From: Pontivivens insulae
GTDB lineage: Bacteria > Pseudomonadota > Alphaproteobacteria > Rhodobacterales > Rhodobacteraceae
DNA length: 64,000 nucleotides
Direction: 5' to 3'
Assembly: GCF_900302495.1 (NCBI RefSeq)
Contig: NZ_OMKW01000003.1
Span: 186,001 to 250,000, forward strand
Numbering within the stretch: position 1 is the first letter of the stretch; each line of letters opens with the position of its first letter. This document shows, piece after piece, positions 15,411 to 25,216 of the stretch. The notes beneath the pieces are model-generated. The model was not told where the DNA came from. It did no database searches and saw nothing but the letters and a program-made list of their open reading frames with translations. Both the position numbers and the translations under genes were made by a program.

Positions 15411-16313
15411 ATGCCGACTGCCCCCCTGTCAGAGCCAGCGAACGGCCACAAGAATGGAACGACCGGGCATCGCAAGGGCATCCTGTTGATCCTCGCGTCG
15501 ATCTTCTTTTTCACGATCATGGACGCAACAGCGAACAGTCTGACTGCGCGACATGATCCGATCATGGTCGTCTGGGCACGATATATCAGTCAGGTCCTTT
15601 GGACAGTCATGCTACTGGCCCCTCGCCTTCCCGCGATCCTGCCGACGCCCCACTGGAAGTTGCAAATGCTCCGCTCGATGCTGGTGTTTGGCGCAACGAT
15701 CAGCTTTTACTTTGCCCTATCCGGTCTCGATCTGGCAGAGGCCACCGCGATCTTCGAGGTCAATCCATTGATCGTGACGCTGCTTGCGATCTTCGTTCTG
15801 GGGGAAAGCGTCGGACCGCGCCGCTGGTTTGCACTCGCCGCCGGCCTGATCGGCGCGCTTATAATCATTCGCCCCGGTCTTGATGTCTTTACACCCTATG
15901 CCTTGCTGCCAGTGCTCGCTGCGTTTTTCTATGCGTCCTACGCGATCGCCACACGGTTTCTCAGCGCCGATGAAAATCCGCTCACAAGCTTTGTCTATAC
16001 CGGTTTGTTCGGAACATTGGTCGCGAGCGTCCTCGTCATCCCGGTATTCGAGGTACCGGGGGGCGGCGACATTGTGTTGATGCTTGGCATCGGCCTGGCC
16101 GGAGGGGCGGGTCAGTATCTGCTGATCCTCGCTTTGCGCGCAGCACCTGCGTCGGTTTTGGCACCGATGACCTATTTTGGGCTTGCACTTAATGCACTCT
16201 GGGGCCTGCTCTTCTTTGCGGAGTGGCCGGATTTCTGGACCTGGATCGGAGCGATCATCATCGTGGGTGCCGGTCTCTATGTCTGGCATCGAGAGCGGGT
16301 GACCCATGATTGA
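15411..16313 (+). CDS. DMT-superfamily transporter (EamA type)
   Basis: A 300-residue protein with about ten membrane segments in two EamA repeats; conserved features include the TAREAT-like SLTARHDPIMVVWARY region and LDLAEATAIFEVNPLIVTLL. Such proteins export amino acids, metabolites or similar small molecules. The start at ATG 15411 is supported by AAGGA 7 bases upstream; a TTG at 15387 inside the infC terminator is unlikely. First gene of a tightly overlapping trio with the MATE and acyltransferase genes. Confidence 0.87.
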   Translation: MPTAPLSEPANGHKNGTTGHRKGILLILASIFFFTIMDATANSLTARHDPIMVVWARYISQVLWTVMLLAPRLPAILPTPHWKLQMLRSMLVFGATISFYFALSGLDLAEATAIFEVNPLIVTLLAIFVLGESVGPRRWFALAAGLIGALIIIRPGLDVFTPYALLPVLAAFFYASYAIATRFLSADENPLTSFVYTGLFGTLVASVLVIPVFEVPGGGDIVLMLGIGLAGGAGQYLLILALRAAPASVLAPMTYFGLALNALWGLLFFAEWPDFWTWIGAIIIVGAGLYVWHRERVTHD

Positions 16314-17607
16314 CACTGGACGGCTGAGGCGCAGCTGGGCGGAGCTGATCCCGCTTGCCTGGCCCGTTATGCTGTCACGCTTTGGCATCCTCTTCATGGC
16401 AATCGTCGACGTGGCGATGTTGGGGCGCCAAGCTGGCACCGAGCAATTGGCGTTCTTCGCGCTCGGCATGACCGTTGCGCTCCCGGTGATGATCACCGGG
16501 ATCGGTGCTACAACTGGCATCCTTGCGCGCGCGGCACAGGCGCATGGGCGGGCTGACACGGCTGCATTGCGGCAGGTTTTTCGGGATGGTCTGATGTGGG
16601 CGGCCACCATCGGTGCGCTCGCACTGGCGGTGATCCTGTCAATTGGACCATTGCTGCATTTTGTCGGTCATCGGCCCGAGATGATTGCCGGGACTCTCCC
16701 CGTGGCAAGGGCATTGGCACCGGGCGCCTTCATCCAAATCCTGTTCGTGGCCTGCGCCTTCTGGTTAGAGGCCACCGGGCGAACGCGACCTGCGCTCTAT
16801 GGCATGATCGTCGCGAACATTGTCAACATTGCGCTGAACACGATCCTGATTGGCGAAATGGGTGCCGTCGGTGCGGCATGGGCCACCAATGCGGCGCGGC
16901 TAAGCGTCCTGCTGATCCTGCTGTCAGTGGTTCTGACCCGTCCTGAAATACGCGCAAAGGCGGGGGCAGCAATGTCGGAACTTGGCCCGATCGCCAAGAT
17001 CGGGGCGGCCGGGGGTGTTGCATATTTCTTTGAAACCATGGCCTTTGCTGCTCTGGGCCAGTTTGCCGGGCTCTTGGGGACCAGCGAACTGGCCGCCTAT
17101 TCGATTGCCCACAATCTGGAGGCCGCACTGTTCATGGTCGCACTTGGCCTTTCCGTTGCCGCAGCTGTGCGGGTCGGAGCCGCCGCCGGGCGCGGGAACC
17201 TGCCACAAGCACGCTTTGACGCCTTCGCTGCGCTGGCATTGGCCCTGATGGTGATCGCAGCGCTCGGCGCAATTCTGGTGCTGTTTGCCCAGCCCGTTGC
17301 ATCCCTCTTCTCAGCCGAGGCCGCCTTGCTGGCCCGAGTTACCCCACTCTTCGCGGTCCTGGCGTTTTCCCTGCTATTTGATGCAGGACAGGTCGTTATG
17401 GGGCAATGCGCACGTGCACTGGGCGACACTTGGCTTTTGACGGGATGTTATTTTGTCGGGTTCTGGTGCGTCATGGTTCCGGCGGGCTATATCCTGTCCA
17501 TGATGACACCTCTCGCAGAAATGGGACTGTTCGTTGCAACAGGATTAGGGTGTGCGGTGACATTCTTGATGCTCTTGGTACGCATAGTGAGGTTGACCCA
17601 AGTATGA
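16306..17607 (+). CDS. MATE family efflux transporter
   Basis: A 433-residue, twelve-segment antiporter of the DinF/NorM type. Two homologous halves each begin with the characteristic pattern (WPVMLSRFGILFMAIVDVAM with LGRQAG, and later FETMAFAALGQFAGLLGTSE with LAAYSIA). It would extrude cationic or lipophilic compounds using a sodium or proton gradient. It overlaps the DMT transporter by 8 bases and the acyltransferase by 4 bases (ATGA), so the three are translationally coupled. Confidence 0.92.
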   Translation: MIDTGRLRRSWAELIPLAWPVMLSRFGILFMAIVDVAMLGRQAGTEQLAFFALGMTVALPVMITGIGATTGILARAAQAHGRADTAALRQVFRDGLMWAATIGALALAVILSIGPLLHFVGHRPEMIAGTLPVARALAPGAFIQILFVACAFWLEATGRTRPALYGMIVANIVNIALNTILIGEMGAVGAAWATNAARLSVLLILLSVVLTRPEIRAKAGAAMSELGPIAKIGAAGGVAYFFETMAFAALGQFAGLLGTSELAAYSIAHNLEAALFMVALGLSVAAAVRVGAAAGRGNLPQARFDAFAALALALMVIAALGAILVLFAQPVASLFSAEAALLARVTPLFAVLAFSLLFDAGQVVMGQCARALGDTWLLTGCYFVGFWCVMVPAGYILSMMTPLAEMGLFVATGLGCAVTFLMLLVRIVRLTQV

Positions 17608-18470
17608 GCAAGCTGACCGATCTGGGACATCGGCTCTCGAATGGAGTTCTGCGCGTTGGCAAGCAGATGTTGCGACCGCTGCGCTTTTCCACGCGGCTGC
17701 GCGTGGGCAGTTGGGTCGGGCGCAAATTGCTCGTCCGCCTGCCCGCGGCCCGCAAACGCTTCGACCGCAACATTGAACTGATCTTTCCCAAGATGTCGAT
17801 GCAGGCGCGTCGGACGTTTCTTGAAAAGGTCGGAGACAATACAGGACGTGTGCTGATCGAAGAGATGTTCATGGATGAGGTCGTTCACCACCATGAGCGC
17901 TTTCGGTCGTCTGGTCCGGGTTGGGATGCCTACAGGGCAGCGTTGCAAGACGGCAAGGGCGCCTTGATGGTCTCAGCCCATTTCGGCAATTGGGAAGGGA
18001 TGCGGATCATCAGCCGCTTCAATTTCGATGCGGAGGTTGCAGGCGTCTATCGCCCTCACAATAACCCCTACTACAACGACGATTTCGTCTCCGCGCTCAA
18101 CACGATCAGCCCCCAAAATTTCCCTAAGGGCCGCCACGGAACGCGCGACTTGGTGCGCCATTTGCGGGGCGGAGGTGTTGCGGCAATTCTGATCGACCAA
18201 AAACAGAGCGGATCCCCCCTGATCCCCTTTCTCGGGCAACCGGCCGAGACGACCCTCACGGCTGCAAAGCTAGCGAAGAGCCAGGGTATCCCCGTCTATC
18301 CGGCACTGACCTATCGGAACGAGGATGGCGTCACCTTCGACTGTTGGCTGGGTGACGCGATCCTACACGACGAAGATGAAGTGATGATGCGCGCCATGAA
18401 TGACGCGCTCTCAGCCAAGATCCTCGAGAGACCGGAACAATGGTTCTGGTTTCACCGTCGCTGGCGCTAG
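17604..18470 (+). CDS. LpxL/HtrB-like lipid A late acyltransferase
   Basis: A 288-residue acyltransferase with the H-x4-E catalytic motif SAHFGNWEG around residue 120 and a substrate-binding YRPHNNPYYND segment. These enzymes add secondary acyl chains to lipid A at the inner face of the inner membrane; a few relatives act on other lipids. ATG at 17604 overlaps the MATE stop (ATGA). The frame is open further upstream, but that part is antisense-like read-through of the MATE gene. Coupling with two exporters in one operon is a useful hint that envelope lipids or their by-products are handled together, though this is inference. Confidence 0.88.
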   Translation: MSKLTDLGHRLSNGVLRVGKQMLRPLRFSTRLRVGSWVGRKLLVRLPAARKRFDRNIELIFPKMSMQARRTFLEKVGDNTGRVLIEEMFMDEVVHHHERFRSSGPGWDAYRAALQDGKGALMVSAHFGNWEGMRIISRFNFDAEVAGVYRPHNNPYYNDDFVSALNTISPQNFPKGRHGTRDLVRHLRGGGVAAILIDQKQSGSPLIPFLGQPAETTLTAAKLAKSQGIPVYPALTYRNEDGVTFDCWLGDAILHDEDEVMMRAMNDALSAKILERPEQWFWFHRRWR

Positions 18471-18472
18471 GC

Positions 18473-19174
18473 TCAGCGTTCCAGCTGGGCGGCAGCCAGG
18501 ATCGGTCCGCTGGCCCCGTCCTGAACGATCACGGCTACGCCTTTGCCCATCGTGGGCATCGGTACCGAAAGCTCCATCGGCTCGCCATTCCAGACGCCCA
18601 GTTGCATCCATGCGGTCACGACGTTGTGGTATGTGATCGTATGTCCGCCATTTTCACCGCCGCGGATCGTCTCGGATCGCGGCACATCATAAGCAAACAT
18701 GTGCACAACGCCCGTGGATGCAGCACCAACCGGCAGGATTTCGACCTGCACCTGGCCACCATCCCGCATCAGTTGAAGGCTGACTGACGTGGGCAAAGCC
18801 CGCTGCGCCGCGATTGCGGCGGCGACTTCGTTACGCCGATGTCCGATCACCGCCTCTCGGCCCTGAATGACCATCTGTGGTGTGAAGATCGAACGGGCCT
18901 GATGGGCCTCCTGATAGTCGCGCTGCCGCTGCGTCATGGCCGGGGAGGCATAGCGATCGCGCCAACCCAGATAGTCCCAATAGTCGACATGCATGCTAAG
19001 CGCGATGATCCCGGGCTGCTCCGCCAATTCACCCAGCAGGGCATCCGCAGGTGGGCATGATGAACACCCCTGAGAGGTGAAAAGCTCAACCACCACCGTG
19101 TTGGATTGCGCCGTCGCCGGCACAGCACCCAACATCAAAGACAAACCAACAAGAATCGCGCGCATACTCCGCAT
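18473..19174 (-). CDS. DUF1223 thioredoxin-like exported protein
   Basis: A 233-residue protein with a cleavable signal peptide (ILVGLSLMLGAVPATAQS). The DUF1223 core follows: VVELFTSQGCSSCPPADALL with a C-x2-C motif, SMHVDYWDYLGWRD, and FTPQMVIQGR. The thioredoxin-like fold with CSSC suggests a periplasmic thiol-disulfide role, but no substrate is known for the family. It is convergent with the acyltransferase (2 bases between stops) and divergent from the LuxR/hydrolase fusion gene. Confidence 0.87.
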   Translation of the reverse strand: MRSMRAILVGLSLMLGAVPATAQSNTVVVELFTSQGCSSCPPADALLGELAEQPGIIALSMHVDYWDYLGWRDRYASPAMTQRQRDYQEAHQARSIFTPQMVIQGREAVIGHRRNEVAAAIAAQRALPTSVSLQLMRDGGQVQVEILPVGAASTGVVHMFAYDVPRSETIRGGENGGHTITYHNVVTAWMQLGVWNGEPMELSVPMPTMGKGVAVIVQDGASGPILAAAQLER

Positions 19175-19306
19175 CGCTTTCTACTCCATTTGCGTGTTGC
19201 CTTGAGACTTATGAGCAAAAAACCGCCGGGTCCAATCAAGGAATCGTGGGGCGCGACCTTTCTTCTCTTGCGTTGCACCATCGCGAATTTGCAAAATGCG
19301 AGTGCA

Positions 19307-21079
19307 ATGGATGCAAGCCATATAAATAGCGACAGAAATGCCGAGGCAAGGCTGCTCGACCTGATCGATGCGGCTTACGCCATGGGTGAAGATCCCGACT
19401 GGATCGAGCGTTTCTTCGACGAGGCGCACACTTACATTTTCAATGCCTCCGACGGATGGCGTCTTGCGTCGGACCTTCCCGCCTATGGGCCTCCGGATCC
19501 CGCAATCGCCCGGCATGAGGCCCGCATCTTGCGTCTAAGCGGCCGGGGCGGCAGCGCCGAGGATATGCACAGCTCACTCCACGTCCGTGCAACGAACGAT
19601 GCGCTGGCCCGAATTATGATTGACGCGCGCGGGAACGTCCGATGGATGAACAAGGCGGCTTCTGAATGGCTCGGGATCACCGCGGCCACCCGCATCTCTG
19701 ACCTTCCACTAGATCCGATATCGCTGGGTCACATACGTGAGGCGCTTGCCAAGATGCGGGAGGGGATTGCCCCACAGGGCAGCCTGCACCCGATGATGCG
19801 CGACCATGACGGTCACTCGACCCTGGGCGTCTTGCGCATGGTTCTGACCGATGATGAGCCGACATTGGCGTTGTCGCTAACGGACGTCGTCTGGACAGAT
19901 GAACGGGTTGCACGCATCGCGCGGGCACTGTCGCTTACACCGCGCGAGGGTGATGTCTTGCGAGGCATGCTCGAAGGGTTGAGCCAGCGCGAAATTGCAG
20001 AGCGTTCGGGCAAATCGGTGGATACGATCAAAGCGCAGGCCAAGGCTCTTCTTGCGCGCACCGGCCTCTCACGCATGTCTGATCTGGTCTTACTTGCCAC
20101 ATCCGTCACATTGCTGGACGACGGCGCACAGACTGTGACAGACAAGCCTGACCTATCCGAACTCGAAAACAGCCCCGCCCGGCTCGGTCCCGGGGCTTTG
20201 ATGGCGATGCCCGATGGGCGTGAACTGGAGTACCGCACATTTGGTGCGCCAAAAGGGCGACCAATTGTGTTCTTTCACGCCCTTCAGTTGGGCCCGTTCT
20301 TTCCACCGTCGTTCGAGCGTGCCCTGATCAAGGCAAACCTCAAGATTATTGCTCCATCGCGGCCCAGCTTCGGACGCACGAGTGCGGCTTTGAAGGACGA
20401 GAATTATAATCGCACCGTTGTGGACGACACATTGCGGCTGATCGAGCGGCTGGATTTGCGCAACCCGCTGTTCATGGTGCATCAGGGCGGAGTATCGCAC
20501 GCCTACCGCGTCGCGGCACACATGCAGGGAAACCTGCGTGGCATGGTCATGATCGGTGCGGGCATCCCGATTGAGGAAGACTACATTCGTGAGATGAACA
20601 AGATGACGCGGCTGGCGGCAATTGCGGTGCTGCACACGCCATCGGTGTTTGACTTGATCAGCAAACTGGGGATCCGCCATTGGCGCAGTACGCCACAGGG
20701 CCCCCGGAAGTATCTGGAAAACTTCTACAAAGATCACCCTATCGATCTTGCAGAGCTCGATGATCCAGAGATTTTCCCACTGCTGAAGGCCGGGCTGTTT
20801 CATTTGACCGATCAGGGCACGAAAGCGCTGCGACTGGACGGTGTTGCCGCGATGGAGGATTGGTCCGCGGATTACCACGCCGTAACCACGCGCACCGAAT
20901 GGCTGCATCCTGCCGAATGCCCTGTGATGGCGGTAAAATTTGTTGATGCGTTTCTCCGCAAGACGAGCAACACGCCGCTAACGGTGCTCGAAGGCACAGG
21001 ATACCACGTCCTCTACGATCGTCAGGATGAGGTTCTGGATCTGATCAAACGGGCCGCCGATTGGCCAATGGGCGATTAG
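19307..21079 (+). CDS. LuxR-type regulator fused to a degenerate alpha/beta-hydrolase domain
   Basis: A 590-residue fusion. Residues 1-90 are a conserved helical lead-in. Residues about 95-195 look PAS-like (IMIDARGNVRWMNKAASEWL). Residues 208-265 form a LuxR HTH (LTPREGDVLRGMLEGLSQRE, then KSVDTIKAQAKALLARTG). Residues 300-590 form an alpha/beta-hydrolase fold. In that fold the nucleophile elbow reads MVHQGGVS: Gln393 sits where the catalytic Ser is expected, while the late His (GTGYHVLYD) is kept. The domain therefore looks like a ligand sensor rather than an enzyme. Start ATG 19307 is a judgement: ATG 19211 would add 32 residues of unlikely sequence. Divergent from DUF1223; ends overlapping the methyltransferase gene stop. 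Confidence 0.85.
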   Translation: MDASHINSDRNAEARLLDLIDAAYAMGEDPDWIERFFDEAHTYIFNASDGWRLASDLPAYGPPDPAIARHEARILRLSGRGGSAEDMHSSLHVRATNDALARIMIDARGNVRWMNKAASEWLGITAATRISDLPLDPISLGHIREALAKMREGIAPQGSLHPMMRDHDGHSTLGVLRMVLTDDEPTLALSLTDVVWTDERVARIARALSLTPREGDVLRGMLEGLSQREIAERSGKSVDTIKAQAKALLARTGLSRMSDLVLLATSVTLLDDGAQTVTDKPDLSELENSPARLGPGALMAMPDGRELEYRTFGAPKGRPIVFFHALQLGPFFPPSFERALIKANLKIIAPSRPSFGRTSAALKDENYNRTVVDDTLRLIERLDLRNPLFMVHQGGVSHAYRVAAHMQGNLRGMVMIGAGIPIEEDYIREMNKMTRLAAIAVLHTPSVFDLISKLGIRHWRSTPQGPRKYLENFYKDHPIDLAELDDPEIFPLLKAGLFHLTDQGTKALRLDGVAAMEDWSADYHAVTTRTEWLHPAECPVMAVKFVDAFLRKTSNTPLTVLEGTGYHVLYDRQDEVLDLIKRAADWPMGD

Positions 21080-21516
21080 ACCCAGCGTCGCGTGCGCGCG
21101 ATATAGTCGTCAGCCTCCGCGCCGAATGTCTCGCGCAATGCATCCTCTTCCTTCAAAACGAAGCGGCTGTGGATGATGAGGATGAACGCGGGAATGGTGA
21201 AAAGCCCTGAAATCGCGCCCCAGCCTGCTGTAACTCCAATCAGGATCATCGTCAGACCAACATAGATCGGATTGCGGCTGAACCGGAACGGCCCCTCAAC
21301 CAACAGAACTTTCGGAGTGTGGTGTGGTTCCACGGGTGTCTTGCGGCGAAAGAACCACCAAACAGCCCATGCAATGACGGCCAAACCTGCCCAGAAGACG
21401 ACGTTCGCCAATAGGCCAACATCAAAGCGGAGCATCGGCGCGTAGGTGGCAAGAATCCAGCTCACGCCAAGTGCGGCGGCAAGCCATATCGGCGGAAGAT
21501 CGGGGAAGCCTTTCAT
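21076..21516 (-). CDS. isoprenylcysteine carboxyl methyltransferase-like membrane protein
   Basis: The 146-residue product has about four membrane segments and the family hallmark GPFRFSRNPIYVGLTMILIG followed by a late E-E-x-L motif (FVLKEEDALRETFGAEADDY). This is the ICMT/PEMT-type membrane methyltransferase fold, with SAM bound near the C-terminus. The actual acceptor in bacteria is generally unknown. Its stop overlaps the stop region of the LuxR/hydrolase fusion, and a 107-bp gap with the acnA terminator separates it from acnA. Confidence 0.85.
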   Translation of the reverse strand: MKGFPDLPPIWLAAALGVSWILATYAPMLRFDVGLLANVVFWAGLAVIAWAVWWFFRRKTPVEPHHTPKVLLVEGPFRFSRNPIYVGLTMILIGVTAGWGAISGLFTIPAFILIIHSRFVLKEEDALRETFGAEADDYIARTRRWV

Positions 21517-21577
21517 GGCTTCACGATGGGCAACTCCGGGCCCACCGTCAATTCACATCGACGCAAAACCGGCGAAC

Positions 21578-21607
21578 CGGGCGGGAGCGCTCAGTGCGAC
21601 CCGCCCG
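21578..21607 (-). terminator. hairpin downstream of acnA
   Basis: CGGGCGGG (21578-21585) pairs with CCCGCCCG (21600-21607), loop 14 bases, starting 17 bases after the acnA stop on the transcribed strand. A short TTTT occurs about 10 bases further on. Probable terminator or 3'-end stabiliser. Confidence 0.6.
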
Positions 21608-21623
21608 ACGAAAGGCTCAACGA

Positions 21624-24398
21624 TCAGGCCGCCTTGGCCAGATTGCGCAGGACGTAGTGCAGCACGCCGCCATTGCGCACGTAGTCGATCTCGACTTCCG
21701 TATCGATCCGGCATTTCAGCGTGATCTCCTTCACCGTGCCGTCGGCAAAGGTGATGGAGCATGGAACCTCCGACAACGGTTTGATGTCCCCTGCAAGTCC
21801 GTTGATCGAAACAGTCTCCTGTCCGGTTAGGCCAAGTGATTTGCGGGTATCCCCGTTGGTGAACTCAAACGGGATCACGCCCATGCCGACAAGGTTTGAG
21901 CGATGGATCCGTTCGAAGTTCTCTGCGATCACAGCTTTGACGCCGAGAAGGTTCGTTCCCTTGGCCGCCCAATCCCGTGATGACCCAGCTCCGTATTGCT
22001 CACCACCGAAAATGACGAGCGGGACGCCCTTGTCCTGCCAGGCCATCGCGGCTTCGAAAATGGAGGTCTGCTCTCCGTCCGGGCCAAGGGTATATCCCCC
22101 CTCCACATCATCAAGCATCTCATTTCGGATGCGGATGTTGGCAAAGGTCCCGCGCATCATGACCTCATGATTGCCGCGCCGTGATCCGTATGAATTGAAC
22201 TCTCGCGGTTGCACCTGCCGGTCGGTCAAATAGCGCCCTGCGGGCGTCGTCTCCTTGAAGGACCCGGCGGGAGAGATGTGATCCGTCGTCACCATATCTC
22301 CCAAAACTGCAAGCACGCGCGCACCTTCGATATCCTCAATCACGCCGGCTTCATGAGACATGTTCTGAAAATAGGGCGGGTTTTGAACATAGGTCGACGC
22401 CGCAGGCCAATCATAGGTCTCACTGTCCGTTGTCTCGACCGCGCGCCACTTGTCATCGCCCTTGAACACATCGGCATATTTCGACTGGAACGCTTCGCGC
22501 GTCACTGTCTTTTCGACCAACTCTGCAATCTCGGACTGGGACGGCCAGATATCCTTTAGGAAGACATCATTGCCGTTCTTGTCTTTGCCAAGCGGTTCCT
22601 TCGTGATGTCCACATTCATGTCACCGACGAGCGCATAGGCCACAACAAGCGGCGGGGAGGCGAGGTAGTTCGCGCGCACGTCCGGCGAAATCCGGCCCTC
22701 GAAGTTTCGGTTGCCCGACAGCACTGAAACACCGATCAGATCATTGTCGTTGATGCATTTGGAAATCTCTGGCTCCAGTGGGCCTGAATTGCCGATGCAA
22801 GTTGTGCAGCCATAGCCAACGAGGTTGAAGCCGATCGCATCCAGATCGTCCTGAAGGCCCGCAGCCTCAAGATAGGCGCTCACGACCTGCGATCCCGGCG
22901 CGAGGGATGTCTTCACCCAAGGCTTTCGGTCAAGTCCAAGCTCACGGGCCTTTCGCGCCACAAGGCCCGCGCCGATCATCACGTAAGGGTTCGACGTGTT
23001 CGTGCACGACGTGATTGAGGCGATGACAATCGAGCCATCATGCATTTGATACGCACCCGTCTCGCCATCCACATAGCCCTTGGCGTGGTGTCCCATGTCA
23101 CCGGGGATCTCTACCGGCTCGGGCTGGCCACCTTCGGCTTCCCAGCGCGCCTCAGCCCGCTCACTGCTCTTGCCCGCGCGCTGGCCTTCGACATAGGCGT
23201 GGAACGCCGTCGCCGCTTCTGTCAGCGCGATGTGGTCCTGCGGGCGCTTCGGGCCAGAGATTGCGGGCACAACCGTGCCCATGTCGAGTTCCAGTGTGTC
23301 GGTATAGACCGGCTCATAACCCGGCTTCCGCCACATTCCGTTGGCCTTAGCATAGGCCTCGACCAAAGCCAGCGTTTCCTCATCGCGGCCAGTCTGACGA
23401 AGGTAGCGGATCGTCTCTCCGTCAATCGGGAAGAAACCGCATGTCGCGCCGTACTCGGGTGCCATGTTGCCAATGGTCGCACGGTCGGCGAGCGGCACAT
23501 TGTCCAGGCCATCGCCGTAGAATTCCACGAACTTGGATACCACACCCTTTTCGCGCAGCATCTCCACGACCTTCAAAACAAGATCGGTCGCAGTTGTCCC
23601 CTCAGGCATTGCACCTGTCAGCTTGAAGCCGACGACTTCGGGGATCAGCATGGAAATTGGTTGGCCGAGCATCGCCGCCTCGGCCTCGATACCGCCGACG
23701 CCCCAGCCGAGTACAGCTGCGCCATTTACCATCGTGGTATGGCTGTCGGTGCCGACCAGCGTGTCGGGATAGGCCACGACGTCACCATTCTGGTCCTTGT
23801 CCGACCACACGGTCTTAGCGAGATATTCCAGGTTCACCTGATGGCAGATGCCGGTGCCCGGCGGCACGACGCGGAAATTGTTGAATGCGCCCTGCCCCCA
23901 CTTGAGGAACTGGTAACGCTCCATGTTCCGTTCATACTCACGGTCCACATTCATCTGGAAGGCGCGCGGGTTGCCGAACTCGTCAATCATGACCGAGTGG
24001 TCGATGACGAGGTCGACAGGGTTGAGCGGGTTGATCTTCTGCGCGTCACCTCCCAGCGCCACGATCCCGTCGCGCATGGCTGCAAGGTCGACGACCGCCG
24101 GAACACCGGTAAAGTCCTGCATCAACACCCGTGCGGGCCGATAGGCGATCTCGCGCGGGTTTTTGCCGCCTTTTGCAGCCCAATCCGCAAAGGCTTTGAT
24201 GTCATCGGAGTTGACGGTCTTGCCATCCTCGAACCGCAACATGTTCTCCAACACGACCTTGAGCACAATGGGAAGGCGAGAGAAGTCGCCCAGCCCAGCC
24301 TCGGTCGCCGCGTCGATAGAGTAGTAGGCAAAGGATGATCCACCCGCCTCCAGCGTCCGGCGGGTCTGATTTGTGTCGGTGCCAACGGTAACGGTCAT
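21624..24398 (-). CDS. acnA: aconitate hydratase A
   Basis: A 924-residue [4Fe-4S] aconitase converting citrate to isocitrate in the TCA cycle. The cluster cysteines are visible in [10 protein letters not shown] and [14 protein letters not shown]. Other hallmarks are [20 protein letters not shown] and the swivel-domain [10 protein letters not shown]. Length and domain order are those of the AcnA/IRP1 subgroup. GGGGAG lies 9 bases before the ATG. It is divergent from ccmA over 176 bp. Regulation by iron or oxygen is common for acnA, but no known iron box was recognised; a GGTGG-n3-CCACC palindrome lies in the upstream region. Confidence 0.97.
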   Translation of the reverse strand: MTVTVGTDTNQTRRTLEAGGSSFAYYSIDAATEAGLGDFSRLPIVLKVVLENMLRFEDGKTVNSDDIKAFADWAAKGGKNPREIAYRPARVLMQDFTGVPAVVDLAAMRDGIVALGGDAQKINPLNPVDLVIDHSVMIDEFGNPRAFQMNVDREYERNMERYQFLKWGQGAFNNFRVVPPGTGICHQVNLEYLAKTVWSDKDQNGDVVAYPDTLVGTDSHTTMVNGAAVLGWGVGGIEAEAAMLGQPISMLIPEVVGFKLTGAMPEGTTATDLVLKVVEMLREKGVVSKFVEFYGDGLDNVPLADRATIGNMAPEYGATCGFFPIDGETIRYLRQTGRDEETLALVEAYAKANGMWRKPGYEPVYTDTLELDMGTVVPAISGPKRPQDHIALTEAATAFHAYVEGQRAGKSSERAEARWEAEGGQPEPVEIPGDMGHHAKGYVDGETGAYQMHDGSIVIASITSCTNTSNPYVMIGAGLVARKARELGLDRKPWVKTSLAPGSQVVSAYLEAAGLQDDLDAIGFNLVGYGCTTCIGNSGPLEPEISKCINDNDLIGVSVLSGNRNFEGRISPDVRANYLASPPLVVAYALVGDMNVDITKEPLGKDKNGNDVFLKDIWPSQSEIAELVEKTVTREAFQSKYADVFKGDDKWRAVETTDSETYDWPAASTYVQNPPYFQNMSHEAGVIEDIEGARVLAVLGDMVTTDHISPAGSFKETTPAGRYLTDRQVQPREFNSYGSRRGNHEVMMRGTFANIRIRNEMLDDVEGGYTLGPDGEQTSIFEAAMAWQDKGVPLVIFGGEQYGAGSSRDWAAKGTNLLGVKAVIAENFERIHRSNLVGMGVIPFEFTNGDTRKSLGLTGQETVSINGLAGDIKPLSEVPCSITFADGTVKEITLKCRIDTEVEIDYVRNGGVLHYVLRNLAKAA

Positions 24399-24441
24399 GC
24401 GAAGAACTCCCCTTCTTAGATGCGCCGGTAATCCAGTGACA

Positions 24442-24454
24442 GGTGGCTGCCACC
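24442..24454. promoter_or_regulatory. palindrome in the acnA-ccmA divergent region
   Basis: GGTGG-CTG-CCACC, 13 bp, lies 44 bases upstream of the acnA start and 120 bases upstream of ccmA. Position suits an operator for acnA. No regulator can be assigned. Confidence 0.35.
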
Positions 24455-24574
24455 AAGTACCTCAATAGCTTGCTAAGGATTTGGCCGCGCGTGGCCACAT
24501 TTCAAGCGAGCATGCGATAGCATACAGCAAAATGAGCCTAGCGCCCCTGCCCCCGATGTCCTACGCCTTGGGCC

Positions 24575-25216
24575 ATGAGCCTGACACTTGACGCCTTTCA
24601 GACACTTCGCGGTGGGCTACCTGTTTCCGCGCCCATCACGCTGAGCCTCGCACCCGGACAGGGCGCTGCGCTCCGCGGGGCAAATGGCGCAGGTAAATCG
24701 ACTTTACTGCGCGGTCTGATCGGACTGGCACCCAGCCGAGGTTCGGCGCAGCTGAACGGCGTTTCCCATCAGGAGCCAGATCGCTGGCTCGAACAGATCG
24801 CGCACACGGCCCATGCGGATGCGATCAAGGGAGCGCTGACGGTCCATGAAAACCTCGCCTTCTGGTCGAGGCTTTACGGTGGTGATCCTGATCGCGCTCT
24901 ACACGCCTTCGATCTTGAAAGCTTGGCAGACCGCCCAGCAGCCGCTTGCTCGGCCGGGCAGAAGCGCAGGCTGGGGCTGGCACGTCTTGCCCTTGCGCCG
25001 CGCGCTCTCTGGCTTCTGGACGAACCGACTGTGTCACTCGATGTGGCGCACACTGCGCTATTTGCAGAGGTACTCAAATCCCACCTGACAAATGGCGGGA
25101 TGGCCCTGATCGCGACCCATATCGATCTGGGGCTTCCGCTTCCCCCTGTTGAAGTCGCGGCCCCGGCACCTGAGGCGCGCGAAGATGATCCATTCCTTAG
25201 CGGAGATTGGGCATGA
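24575..25216 (+). CDS. ccmA: cytochrome c biogenesis heme exporter ATPase CcmA
   Basis: A 213-residue ABC ATPase with Walker A GANGAGKST (about residue 36), signature SAGQKRRLGLARLAL and Walker B ALWLLDEPTVSLD. The short length and SAGQKRR signature match CcmA, the ATPase that releases heme-loaded CcmE from CcmC in System I cytochrome c maturation. It overlaps ccmB by ATGA. Confidence 0.93.
   Translation: MSLTLDAFQTLRGGLPVSAPITLSLAPGQGAALRGANGAGKSTLLRGLIGLAPSRGSAQLNGVSHQEPDRWLEQIAHTAHADAIKGALTVHENLAFWSRLYGGDPDRALHAFDLESLADRPAAACSAGQKRRLGLARLALAPRALWLLDEPTVSLDVAHTALFAEVLKSHLTNGGMALIATHIDLGLPLPPVEVAAPAPEAREDDPFLSGDWA

Noticed and set aside
19106-19306. Upstream extension of the LuxR/hydrolase fusion
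   Set aside because: The added residues overlap the start of the divergent DUF1223 gene or are atypical, and no ribosome site supports them; ATG 19211 remains a minor possibility.
23040-24338. 432-codon plus-strand open frame inside acnA
   Set aside because: Fully antisense to a highly conserved aconitase; composition follows third-position bias of the opposite strand, and there is no recognisable domain.
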